This document shows positions 1 through 5,520 of a stretch of 5,520 nt of DNA, in pieces. Numbering within the stretch: position 1 is the first letter of the stretch; each line of letters starts with the position of its first letter. This stretch comes from CAZITB01 sp964542055 (GTDB taxonomy: Bacteria; Planctomycetota; Phycisphaerae; Sedimentisphaerales; CAMDDF01). The stretch is from contig CAZITB010000153.1 of NCBI GenBank assembly GCA_964542055.1, positions 1 through 5,520 on the forward strand. The letters are read 5' to 3'. The notes beneath the pieces were generated by a model. That model worked only from the letters and a program-made list of their open reading frames with translations. It had not been told where the DNA came from and ran no database searches. The translations under genes and the position numbers were made by a program.

Positions 1-989
1 ATCAAAACAGTGAAAACCTTATAAAACTTCTAAACGGCCAAAGAGTAGAGAAACCTCCCTTATGGGAAGTATGGTTTTGTATGTATGACTTCTGCAAAAG
101 GCATTTCGGTGATTATTCCCGAATAGAAAGCCGAATAAAAATGGCCCAGCAGCTGAACATGTCAGCCGTTTACCTTGGCGGTATCAATACCAATGTCGCA
201 TTTGGGGCAAGTGATCAGGCAAGTGACGGAACTGACCACTATAGTGGAGGAAAGCTGACAAGCAGAGATCAAATAAAAGAACGCCCTGAGCCGAACTGGC
301 AGGAAAATTTAGAAAAATTAAAATCCGACCGCCAAAAGATAACCGATGCAGGTTTAGCCTGCTGGGTTACTTTGCCTTGGTGTTTCCATTCTATTGCTAC
401 ATCGATGGGACTGGAAAACTTTTCCTTCAAGCTGGTTGATGATTTTGAATTTATTGACCAGGCTTTCGAATGGGTCGAAGATAGAAATCGAAAGGCTATC
501 GAAAAAGTCATTACGGAAGTAAAACCTGACTTTGTGCTTTTCGATGGCGATTGTGCATATAAATCCGGGCTGATGATAAACCCTGAACTTTTTCGCAAGC
601 TCGTTTATGACAAAACAGCAAAGACGGTATCATTATTAAAAAAACTTGATATTCCTTATACTTTTCACTCTGACGGCAAATTAAATGAGGTTATCCCTAT
701 TCTTGTCGAATTAGGTTTCTCAGCAGTGCACGGCTGCGAAAAGGCTGCCAATGACCTGAATTACCTTATCGAGACATTTGGGGACGATATCGTCCTGGTC
801 GGCAATATGGATGTGGTTTTCATGTCCCAGGCCACACCGCAGCAAATTAAACAACAAACACAATCAATGCTCGAAACCGGCAGCAAAAAAGGCAAATTCA
901 TAGCCGCCTGCAACACCAGCCCGCAGGATTACATACCCGACGAAAATTATCTTGCATTTTGCGGAACAATATATAATTATATGTGCTGA
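1..989 (+). CDS. URO-D superfamily protein (MtaA/CmuA-like putative methyltransferase), 5' end outside window
   Basis: The reading frame is open from base 3, so the ATG at 81 is internal. The residues before it (NLIKLLNGQRVEKPPLWEVW) match the usual N-terminus of URO-D-fold proteins, so only a few residues are missing; 328 are visible. Numbering from Met81, the fold's hallmarks are a buried FDGD strand (154-157), FHSDG (195-199), a GNMD strand (241-244), the ATP(Q/E) helix start (251-254), FIAACN (273-278) and a closing PDEN (286-289). In MtaA-type methyltransferases a His-x-Cys...Cys set binds the zinc that activates a thiol. Here His196 and Cys277 fall at the outer positions, but Asp198 replaces the middle Cys. 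I see no classical haem-synthesis UroD signature, so porphyrin decarboxylation is unlikely. PVC bacteria carry many such paralogues beside glycosidases, mostly uncharacterised. The fucosidase gene follows after 42 bp, which suggests an operon. The family call is solid; the reaction is unknown. Confidence 0.85.
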   Translation, partial: QNSENLIKLLNGQRVEKPPLWEVWFCMYDFCKRHFGDYSRIESRIKMAQQLNMSAVYLGGINTNVAFGASDQASDGTDHYSGGKLTSRDQIKERPEPNWQENLEKLKSDRQKITDAGLACWVTLPWCFHSIATSMGLENFSFKLVDDFEFIDQAFEWVEDRNRKAIEKVITEVKPDFVLFDGDCAYKSGLMINPELFRKLVYDKTAKTVSLLKKLDIPYTFHSDGKLNEVIPILVELGFSAVHGCEKAANDLNYLIETFGDDIVLVGNMDVVFMSQATPQQIKQQTQSMLETGSKKGKFIAACNTSPQDYIPDENYLAFCGTIYNYMC

Positions 990-1017
990 TTCCGAAGTAT
1001 ATTTTTTTCAATTGAGT

Positions 1018-1025
1018 AAGAGAGT
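1018..1025 (+). promoter_or_regulatory. Probable ribosome binding site of the fucosidase gene
   Basis: The purine run AAGAGAGT ends 6 nt before the ATG at 1032. It is a moderate Shine-Dalgarno match at normal spacing and supports that start. No hairpin precedes the T-run at 1002-1008, so the 42-bp gap shows no terminator and read-through from the URO-D-like gene is likely. Confidence 0.5.
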
Positions 1026-1031
1026 AATTAA

Positions 1032-2273
1032 ATGACAATACCAACACCTCTAAAAAGAGTAAAAGAATATGAAAATCTCGCGTTCGGTCTGTTTCTTCAC
1101 TGGGGCCTGTATTCGCAACTTCAAAGGGGCGAATGGATACAGCGAATCGGTGATATACCTTCAGAAGAATATATCAAGCTCAAAGATAAATTTACCGCCG
1201 AAGATTTTGACGCAGCAGCTATAGCAGATATTGCCAAAAATTCAGGCATTAAATATATCACTCTGACAACCCGCCATCATGACGGCTTCTCTTTATATGA
1301 CACAAAGGGCTTAAGTGACTTCGATTCTGTCCAAAGTCCTGCAGGTAGAGATCTTGTAGCTGAGTTTGTCGAAGGTTGCAGAAAAGCAGGGATTGTTCCT
1401 TTCCTTTATCATACAACGCTCGACTGGTACCATCAAGACTATATAAACGATTTCGATTCATATCTGGATTATCTGCACAAATCAGTGGAAATACTGTGCA
1501 CTAATTACGGCAAAATCGGCGGCCTCTGGTTTGATGGCAACTGGAACAAGCCCACAGCAAACTGGAAGGAAGATCGACTGTATGGAATCATTAGAAAACA
1601 TCAGCCAGAAGCGATAATAATCAATAATACCGGTATGCGTAAGAGAGGTGAAACGGGCCATCACGAGTTAGATGTATTGACATTCGAACAAGGCAGGCCC
1701 AATCCTCTTAATCGAGAGGGTATGGAAAAATATTTAGCCGCTGAGATGTGCCAGACAGTAAATCGACACTGGGGAATAGCAAAAAATGATTTTAACTACC
1801 TTTCGACAAAGCAGATTATCGAAAACTTCTGCTCTTGCAGAAAAGTAGGTGCCAATTATTTATTGAATATAGGGCCGACCGCCTCAGGTAAAATACCTGA
1901 TTATGAGAAGGCCATACTGGAAAAGATCGGCCAATGGGTTAAGATTTACGAAGAAAGTGTATATGAAACAAAACCCTCTCAGATGCAGACAACGTATCCC
2001 GATTTTATTCTCGAAGATGAAAATTCAATCTATTTGTTCATTCACAATTTGGCAATTGCAGGCCACGGAGATGTTACTCAACAACAAGGTGGAGCAGGGC
2101 CGAGAGCTTTTAAGGGTATCTCGAAGAAAATTAAATCAGTTATTTGGATGGACAATCAGGAAGAACTTGAATTTACACAGGACACTTCTTCAGGCCTGTT
2201 ATGTGTAAATTTTACCGGTTACCCTTACGGCAGCAATTATGTTGTACGAGTAGCGAAAGTTGTTTTGAAATAA
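1032..2273 (+). CDS. Alpha-L-fucosidase, glycoside hydrolase family 29, no signal peptide
   Basis: This 413-residue enzyme should hydrolyse terminal alpha-L-fucose from oligosaccharides by the retaining GH29 mechanism. The (beta/alpha)8 catalytic domain spans about residues 8-315. Visible GH29 landmarks are FGLFLHWGLYS (18-28), RGEW (32-35), TTRHHDGFSLYD (79-90), LWFDGNW (165-171) with Asp168 as the expected catalytic nucleophile, FEQGRP (218-223), HWG (246-248), and the near-invariant YLLNIGPTASGKIP (276-289). About 95 C-terminal residues resemble the small beta-sandwich that closes GH29 proteins. The N-terminus starts straight into the catalytic domain with no hydrophobic leader, so the enzyme is probably cytoplasmic and acts on imported short fucosides. 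At 413 residues it is near the short end of the family, with no carbohydrate-binding module. The general acid/base, which varies in GH29, cannot be assigned by eye. Linkage specificity is unknown. The family call is very secure. Confidence 0.95.
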   Translation: MTIPTPLKRVKEYENLAFGLFLHWGLYSQLQRGEWIQRIGDIPSEEYIKLKDKFTAEDFDAAAIADIAKNSGIKYITLTTRHHDGFSLYDTKGLSDFDSVQSPAGRDLVAEFVEGCRKAGIVPFLYHTTLDWYHQDYINDFDSYLDYLHKSVEILCTNYGKIGGLWFDGNWNKPTANWKEDRLYGIIRKHQPEAIIINNTGMRKRGETGHHELDVLTFEQGRPNPLNREGMEKYLAAEMCQTVNRHWGIAKNDFNYLSTKQIIENFCSCRKVGANYLLNIGPTASGKIPDYEKAILEKIGQWVKIYEESVYETKPSQMQTTYPDFILEDENSIYLFIHNLAIAGHGDVTQQQGGAGPRAFKGISKKIKSVIWMDNQEELEFTQDTSSGLLCVNFTGYPYGSNYVVRVAKVVLK

Positions 2274-2319
2274 GTATAAAATTAAAAAAACTGTTGAATA
2301 ATAATTCTAAGCAACCGTA

Positions 2320-2356
2320 GGCCTCTTAGAAGGTTTCGAAATCTGAGGCTGGTTTT
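2320..2356 (+). terminator. Weak imperfect hairpin, possible terminator after the fucosidase gene
   Basis: GGCCTC (2320-2325) can pair with GAGGCT (2345-2350) with one G-U at the base. AGA (2328-2330) can add to the stem with TCT (2342-2344) across a 2-nt bulge. A short run of four T follows at 2353-2356. The hairpin lies 47 bp past the fucosidase stop, where a terminator would be expected, but the stem is short and interrupted and the T-run is poor. It may be chance. Confidence 0.25.
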
Positions 2357-2472
2357 CCCAATCTGAATTTCTGAGCAGTTATACCATATAATGCTTCATT
2401 CAAAGGTATTACTGAATTTATCATTCCCATTTTAATAACGATTAAATTTCCCTAAAAAATTAAAAAAATTAC

Positions 2473-2501
2473 TTGCAATAATATTAGTTTATTTTTAAAC
2501 T
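2473..2501 (+). promoter_or_regulatory. Candidate sigma-70-type promoter of the ROK operon
   Basis: TTGCAA at 2473-2478 (4 of 6 to TTGACA) and TAAACT at 2496-2501 (4 of 6 to TATAAT) are separated by exactly 17 bp. Transcription would begin near 2508, which is downstream of the ATG at 2503 and 37 or so bases before the preferred start at 2545. The region is AT-rich, so a chance match is possible. The argument is strengthened by the palindrome lying over the spacer and -10 element. Confidence 0.45.
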
Positions 2502-2504
2502 AAT
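2483..2504. promoter_or_regulatory. Palindromic operator, probable ROK repressor binding site
   Basis: ATTAGTTTA (2483-2491) and TAAACTAAT (2496-2504) form a perfect 9-bp inverted repeat around a TTTT spacer, 22 bp in total. It sits 40 bp before the preferred start of the ROK gene and covers the spacer and -10 of the candidate promoter, where a bound dimer would block RNA polymerase. The TTAGTTT half-site resembles the operator of the ROK repressor XylR of Bacillus. I found no second copy of either half-site near the other genes in the window. Autoregulation is inferred from position, not shown. Confidence 0.6.
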
Positions 2505-2544
2505 GCAGGATTGGCTAATAATAAGGTACTGTAATGGATGTATT

Positions 2545-3657
2545 ATGAGCAAAGCAGTAATTTCAGAATCTAAAATTATATCAGCTATGGTCAATGACGG
2601 AGCTGTTTCCCGTGGCCATCTTTGTGATATGCTTAATCTCAGCAAGGCGACAGTTACGCTGATTGTGAACAAACTTTTAAAGCAGGGAATTATCATAGAA
2701 GGCCAGCCCATACAGGAAGACAGGGTAGGTCGTAAAACCACTGAACTAAGTATCCGTAAGGATCTGGGATATTTTATTGGCTCTGATATGGAAGGTCTTG
2801 CTGTCAGAGCTTGCCTAGTCGATAGTGCCGGAAATATTGTAAGCAGCGGCAAACGTGCCATTGGGCCGGATTGGAGTAATTCGAATATCATTGAATGCTG
2901 GCTTGATCTTATCAAAAGTGTTGTTTCCAATTCGAATATCGATACTAAAAAAATAGTCGGCCTCGGCGCCGGGCTGCCTGGAATTGTCGAGCGTGATAGA
3001 TTATCAACACGAACATATCTGCCGCCAGGGCAGTGGATCGATTTTGACATAAGTAATTTTCAAAATGAACTTGGAGTAAAGGTAACGGCAGCCAATAATG
3101 TTGCATGTGTTTCGGAATATGAACGTAAGAAAGGTGCAGCATGCGGGGTTGAGGATTTCATTTCTATTCTAATTCGATACGGTATCGGTGCTGCTATTTA
3201 TTCCAACGGAACAGCGTCTGTTGGTCAGAAGTTTACAACAGGTGAGCTTGGACACATGCGGGTAGATATGCGTGGGCCAGTTTGTATTTGCGGTCAAAAG
3301 GGCTGTCTGGATGTTTTCGCGTCAGGACGGACCTGGTCAGCGATAGAGCAAAGTTCTCAAAGCAGCTTGACACGAAACCTTAAAAAACGAGCAAAATATC
3401 TCAGTGTTGGCCTGGCAAATATGCTAAAGCTGTTTCATCCGCACTTGATCATTATAAATGGCATATATAATGATTATGAAAACATCGTCAAGCCGGTGAT
3501 TATCGAGAGCTTATCGGAAGAATTAAGTGGGCTTAAACTGCCGATACCTGAAGTGGCCTTTGGTGATCCTGTGGAATTGAAGACCAGTTTTGGAGCGGCT
3601 ATGCAGGCTTCGGAAGCCTTCCTTGAAAATCATCTCACGGAAATGCTGTCAAAATAA
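2545..3657 (+). CDS. ROK-family transcriptional repressor (winged helix plus sugar-kinase-like domain)
   Basis: A 370-residue sugar-sensing repressor of the NagC/XylR type. Residues 5-70 form a MarR-like winged helix: helices at VSRGHLCDMLNL and SKATVTLIVNKLLKQGII (33-50), then a wing ending VGRKTTELSI (61-70). The rest is the ROK fold. GELGH (233-237) and CICGQKGCLD (247-256) supply the structural zinc ligands His237, Cys247, Cys249 and Cys254. Kinase function looks lost: the DIGG phosphate loop reads DMEG (81-84) and the usual Asn-Asp catalytic pair reads Asn-Asn (184-185). I prefer ATG 2545 over the in-frame ATG 2503, because 2503 lies inside the operator palindrome, has no Shine-Dalgarno, lies upstream of the predicted transcription start, and would add 14 atypical residues. 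The site before 2545 is itself weak (GGA at 2536-2538). The gene leads a probable operon with the exporter 41 bp downstream. The ligand is probably a sugar or sugar phosphate, identity unknown. Confidence 0.93.
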   Translation: MSKAVISESKIISAMVNDGAVSRGHLCDMLNLSKATVTLIVNKLLKQGIIIEGQPIQEDRVGRKTTELSIRKDLGYFIGSDMEGLAVRACLVDSAGNIVSSGKRAIGPDWSNSNIIECWLDLIKSVVSNSNIDTKKIVGLGAGLPGIVERDRLSTRTYLPPGQWIDFDISNFQNELGVKVTAANNVACVSEYERKKGAACGVEDFISILIRYGIGAAIYSNGTASVGQKFTTGELGHMRVDMRGPVCICGQKGCLDVFASGRTWSAIEQSSQSSLTRNLKKRAKYLSVGLANMLKLFHPHLIIINGIYNDYENIVKPVIIESLSEELSGLKLPIPEVAFGDPVELKTSFGAAMQASEAFLENHLTEMLSK

Positions 3658-3698
3658 AATTTAATTTATGAGAGTAATGAACAGGTAAATTCAGAAAA

Positions 3699-4430
3699 AT
3701 GGAAAACCCAAACACAATAGTTATCACAGGAGTCATATTTTGCATTGCAGCTTTAGTGCATGGCATCTGTGGATTTGGATTTAGCCTGTTGTCTGTTAGT
3801 ATTCTGTCACTTCTAATTGGTCCCAAAATAGCAGTTCCTCTTGATTTGGTAGTGGCTTCTGTCAATTGCTTTTATTTGGCGTGGCTTATGCGGAAATTCA
3901 TTCTTTACAGGGAAACGGTTCTATTAGTTGTGCTTACCTTTTTATTTGTGCCGCTTGGAACATTGTATTTGCGTGATATGAATAGTTCTTTAATAATTCG
4001 TTCTATGGGAATAGTAATTTTGGTTGTTTCAGCAATTTCTCTTTTTAAAGCGGAGCATTTAAGGATTTTTTCTTCGAGATTTTTCACGTATTTTGCCGGC
4101 ATGGCGGGAGGATTATTGGGAGGCGCTTTTAATATTCCCGGACCCCCTTTGGTGATATATGCTTACAATTGTCACTGGCCTTTGATTAATGCCAAAGCGA
4201 ATCTCCAGTTTATCTTTTCTGTGATGGCATTAATAACGTTTATAAGTTTCATATCGGCCGACATGCTTAACTGGAAAATTTTTAAATTGGGCGCCTTGTA
4301 TTCACCGTTTGTTTTTGCCTTCACTTTTTGCGGGGCCTGGATAGCCAAAAAAATAAAAAGCAAACAATTGGCCTTTGTGGTTAATATACTATTAGCATTT
4401 CTGGGATTGACATTGATTTTCAAAGGATAA
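3699..4430 (+). CDS. TauE/SafE-family membrane exporter (putative sulfite or organosulfonate export)
   Basis: This 243-residue, strongly hydrophobic protein has about eight predicted membrane segments (roughly 7-24, 28-41, 45-63, 72-91, 99-117, 128-150, 168-187, 196-241 as one or two spans). The family's two internally related glycine-rich motifs are present: HGICGFGFSLLSVSIL (21-36) in the first half and GMAGGLLGGAFNIPGPPLVIY (split 134-140, 141-154) in the second. Length fits the 240-270 usual for the family. Characterised members are linked to export of sulfite, sulfoacetate or other sulfur anions, but many are untested, so substrate is inferred. The second motif reads IPGPP where IGGPP is commoner. 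The gene lies between the ROK repressor (41 bp) and the aldehyde dehydrogenase (81 bp), most likely in one transcript. The ribosome site is weak: AGG at 3683-3685 is 13 nt away, and AGAAAA directly abuts the start. Confidence 0.85.
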   Translation: MENPNTIVITGVIFCIAALVHGICGFGFSLLSVSILSLLIGPKIAVPLDLVVASVNCFYLAWLMRKFILYRETVLLVVLTFLFVPLGTLYLRDMNSSLIIRSMGIVILVVSAISLFKAEHLRIFSSRFFTYFAGMAGGLLGGAFNIPGPPLVIYAYNCHWPLINAKANLQFIFSVMALITFISFISADMLNWKIFKLGALYSPFVFAFTFCGAWIAKKIKSKQLAFVVNILLAFLGLTLIFKG

Positions 4431-4442
4431 GGTAAGCTGTAT

Positions 4443-4499
4443 ATGAAAAGACCAATGATACTAATTTTGTTATGTTTGATGCCAATATTTAAATTTTAG
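4443..4499 (+). CDS. Possible 18-residue hydrophobic small protein or leader peptide
   Basis: In the 81-bp gap before the dehydrogenase an ATG is followed by 18 codons (MKRPMILILLCLMPIFKF) and TAG. It has a short basic N-terminus and then an uninterrupted hydrophobic core, like a tiny membrane peptide or a signal-peptide remnant. TAAGG at 4428-4432, overlapping the end of the exporter gene, is 10 nt upstream and could serve as ribosome site. Its stop codon overlaps the first two bases of the Shine-Dalgarno of the next gene, so translational coupling is conceivable. Such ORFs arise easily by chance in AT-rich DNA, and no homologue is recognised. Confidence 0.25.
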   Translation: MKRPMILILLCLMPIFKF

Positions 4500-4504
4500 A
4501 GAGG
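4498..4504 (+). promoter_or_regulatory. Strong ribosome binding site of the aldehyde dehydrogenase gene
   Basis: AGAGAGG lies 7 nt before the ATG at 4512. It is the best Shine-Dalgarno match in the window and fixes the start. It overlaps the stop codon of the possible small ORF at 4443-4499. Confidence 0.7.
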
Positions 4505-4511
4505 TTAAAAA

Positions 4512-5520
4512 ATGGATAATGAGAAAATCATTTCAAATCTCATAGTCAAAGCACGAGCGGCACAACAGCAGATCGAAAACTACAGTCAGCAGCAAACTGA
4601 TGAAATGTGCCTTTCGGTGGGTTGGCAGGTCTATAAAGACGAAAATATCGCGGCCTGTGCCAGGATCGCTATAGCAGAAACCGGTATGGGAATTTATGAG
4701 CATAAACTGACAAAACATAAGGTTAAGGTTCTTGGTGTATGTAAGGATATTACAGGTGCCAGAAGTGTAGACCTTATTGAGTCTGATAATGAAAAGAAGA
4801 TTGACAAATATGCCAAACCCGTTGGTGTTGTCGGTGCCTTGACGCCGGTTACAAATCCAACTGCTACACCAGCAAGTAATGCGGTTTCAATATTAAAGGG
4901 TAGAAATGCTGTGATCTTTGCACCTCATCCCAAGGCCACAGAATCATGCAGGGTAGTATGTGAATTTATGCGAGAAGGTTTGAAAAAAGCCGGAGCTCCA
5001 GAAGACCTGATACAATGGGTGCCGGAGCCTTCAGTTGCGCTTAGTCAGGACTTAATGAGCAAAGTTGATCTTGTTCTGGCGACCGGAGGCGCGGCGATGG
5101 TAGGGGCGGCATATTCAAGCGGCACACCAGCCTATGGTGTTGGTGCGGGTAACCCGGTTATTATTATGGCTGAGGATGCAGATATTGAAGATGCGGCGCA
5201 GAAGATATTCATCAGCAAAACTTTTGATAACGCAACAAGCTGTTCTTCGGATAATTCAATTGTCATCCAGGAAACTGTTTTCGGTAAGGCGGTTAAAGCA
5301 TTTGAAAGTCGCGGCGGTTACCTGTGTAGTGATCAGGATAAAGAGAAACTGTATAACTGGCTGTGGGTGCCAAGTAAGAAGACGGGCAAGCTGGCGTTGA
5401 ATCCTGCGATAATTGCTGTTTCAGCTAAGCAGATCGCAGAAGGTGCCGGTATCGATGTTCCCGATGATACGACAATGTTGATGGTTGTTGATGATAAGCC
5501 GGGCGAGAATAAATGGAGCG
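4512..5520 (+). CDS. CoA-acylating-type aldehyde dehydrogenase (AdhE/SucD/SauS-like), 3' end outside window
   Basis: 336 residues are visible and the frame is open at the right edge; family members are about 450-500 long, so roughly 120-160 are missing. These NAD(P)-dependent enzymes convert an aldehyde and CoA to an acyl-CoA, or the reverse. Hallmarks in order are AETGMGIYEHKLTKHK (55-70), KPVGVVGALTPVTNPTATP (102-120) in the cofactor fold, LKGRNAVIFAPHPKA (128-142), GAPEDLIQWVPEP (161-173), LVLATGGAAMVGAAYSSGTP (187-206), GVGAGN (209-214) and SKTFDNATSCSSDNS (235-249), with Cys244 as the expected catalytic thiol. AdhE has CASEQS at this place, so Asp247 replaces the family Glu. The overall wording resembles proteins annotated as sulfoacetaldehyde dehydrogenase (acylating), and the TauE/SafE neighbour agrees, but acetaldehyde, succinate semialdehyde or lactaldehyde are not excluded. 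It lacks the iron-dependent alcohol dehydrogenase half in what is visible. Family is secure; substrate is inferred. Confidence 0.9.
   Translation, partial: MDNEKIISNLIVKARAAQQQIENYSQQQTDEMCLSVGWQVYKDENIAACARIAIAETGMGIYEHKLTKHKVKVLGVCKDITGARSVDLIESDNEKKIDKYAKPVGVVGALTPVTNPTATPASNAVSILKGRNAVIFAPHPKATESCRVVCEFMREGLKKAGAPEDLIQWVPEPSVALSQDLMSKVDLVLATGGAAMVGAAYSSGTPAYGVGAGNPVIIMAEDADIEDAAQKIFISKTFDNATSCSSDNSIVIQETVFGKAVKAFESRGGYLCSDQDKEKLYNWLWVPSKKTGKLALNPAIIAVSAKQIAEGAGIDVPDDTTMLMVVDDKPGENKWS

Noticed and set aside
269..598. Minus-strand and overlapping frames of moderate length, such as 269-598, 2484-3050 and 4172-4423 on the minus strand and 1903-2208 and 5134-5400 on the plus strand.
   Set aside because: Each lies within or largely over a gene with clear family motifs, has no recognisable domain or ribosome site, and is a shadow of the real frame.
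971..982. Perfect 12-bp palindrome ATATAATTATAT at the end of the URO-D-like gene, followed by a T-run at 1002-1008.
   Set aside because: It is inside coding sequence, all A/T, and 20 bp from the T-run with no GC stem, so it does not make a credible terminator.
2334..2341. TTTCGAAA palindrome in the intergenic region.
   Set aside because: It is only 8 bp, has no loop, and is not placed over a promoter; it was considered only as part of the weak hairpin.
2878..2940. A 12-bp direct repeat AATTCGAATATC at 2878-2889 and 2929-2940 in the ROK gene.
   Set aside because: The copies are 51 bp apart in the same frame and encode the same residues (NSNI) in surface loops; two short copies in a coding region are not enough to suggest a functional repeat.
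3669..3689. Six-codon ORF (MRVMNR) in the gap between the ROK and exporter genes, flanked by AATTTA and TAAATT.
   Set aside because: It is too short, has no ribosome site, and the flanking 6-bp inverted repeat is expected by chance in such AT-rich sequence.
1..5520. CRISPR array, tRNA/rRNA, insertion sequence, riboswitch or defence module.
   Set aside because: I saw no regularly spaced repeats, structured RNA consensus, transposase or defence-protein motifs on either strand; gaps between genes are short apart from 2274-2544.

Overview
The window holds five protein genes, all on the + strand, tightly packed and with moderately AT-rich DNA. Two are cut by the window edges. The gene set is a URO-D-superfamily protein, a GH29 alpha-L-fucosidase, a ROK repressor, a TauE/SafE exporter and a CoA-acylating aldehyde dehydrogenase. 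A URO-D-like protein with the His-Ser-Asp-Gly signature next to a glycoside hydrolase is typical of glycan-degrading PVC-superphylum bacteria: Planctomycetota (for example Phycisphaerae/Sedimentisphaerales), Lentisphaerota or Kiritimatiellota. This taxonomic guess rests on gene content and protein style only; there is no rRNA or other phylogenetic marker in the window.

Left block (1-2273): the 3' part of a URO-D-like gene is followed after 42 bp by a complete intracellular-type GH29 alpha-fucosidase. They are probably co-transcribed and belong to a carbohydrate-use locus that continues upstream of the window.

Boundary (2274-2544): this 271-bp AT-rich stretch has no gene that I can support. 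It contains a weak imperfect hairpin (a possible terminator for the left block). It also has a clear regulatory site: a perfect 9-bp inverted repeat (ATTAGTTTA, 4-nt spacer, TAAACTAAT) embedded in a plausible sigma-70-type promoter just before the ROK gene. The half-site resembles that known for the ROK repressor XylR, so the simplest reading is autoregulation and control of the downstream operon.

Right block (2545-5520): ROK repressor, then (41 bp) a TauE/SafE membrane exporter, then (81 bp, containing a possible 18-codon small ORF) an aldehyde dehydrogenase of the acylating AdhE/SucD/SauS type, running off the right end. A TauE/SafE exporter next to this dehydrogenase is suggestive of organosulfonate metabolism, such as oxidation of a sulfo-aldehyde with sulfite or sulfonate export. 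Nothing in the window proves the substrate. Together the two blocks look like sugar-responsive catabolic modules, possibly for a sulfated or methylated fucose-containing glycan or for a sulfo-sugar. I see no phage, transposon, CRISPR, RNA gene or defence system, and no clearly unprecedented system. The operator/promoter arrangement, the exporter-dehydrogenase pairing and the small ORF deserve the most attention.
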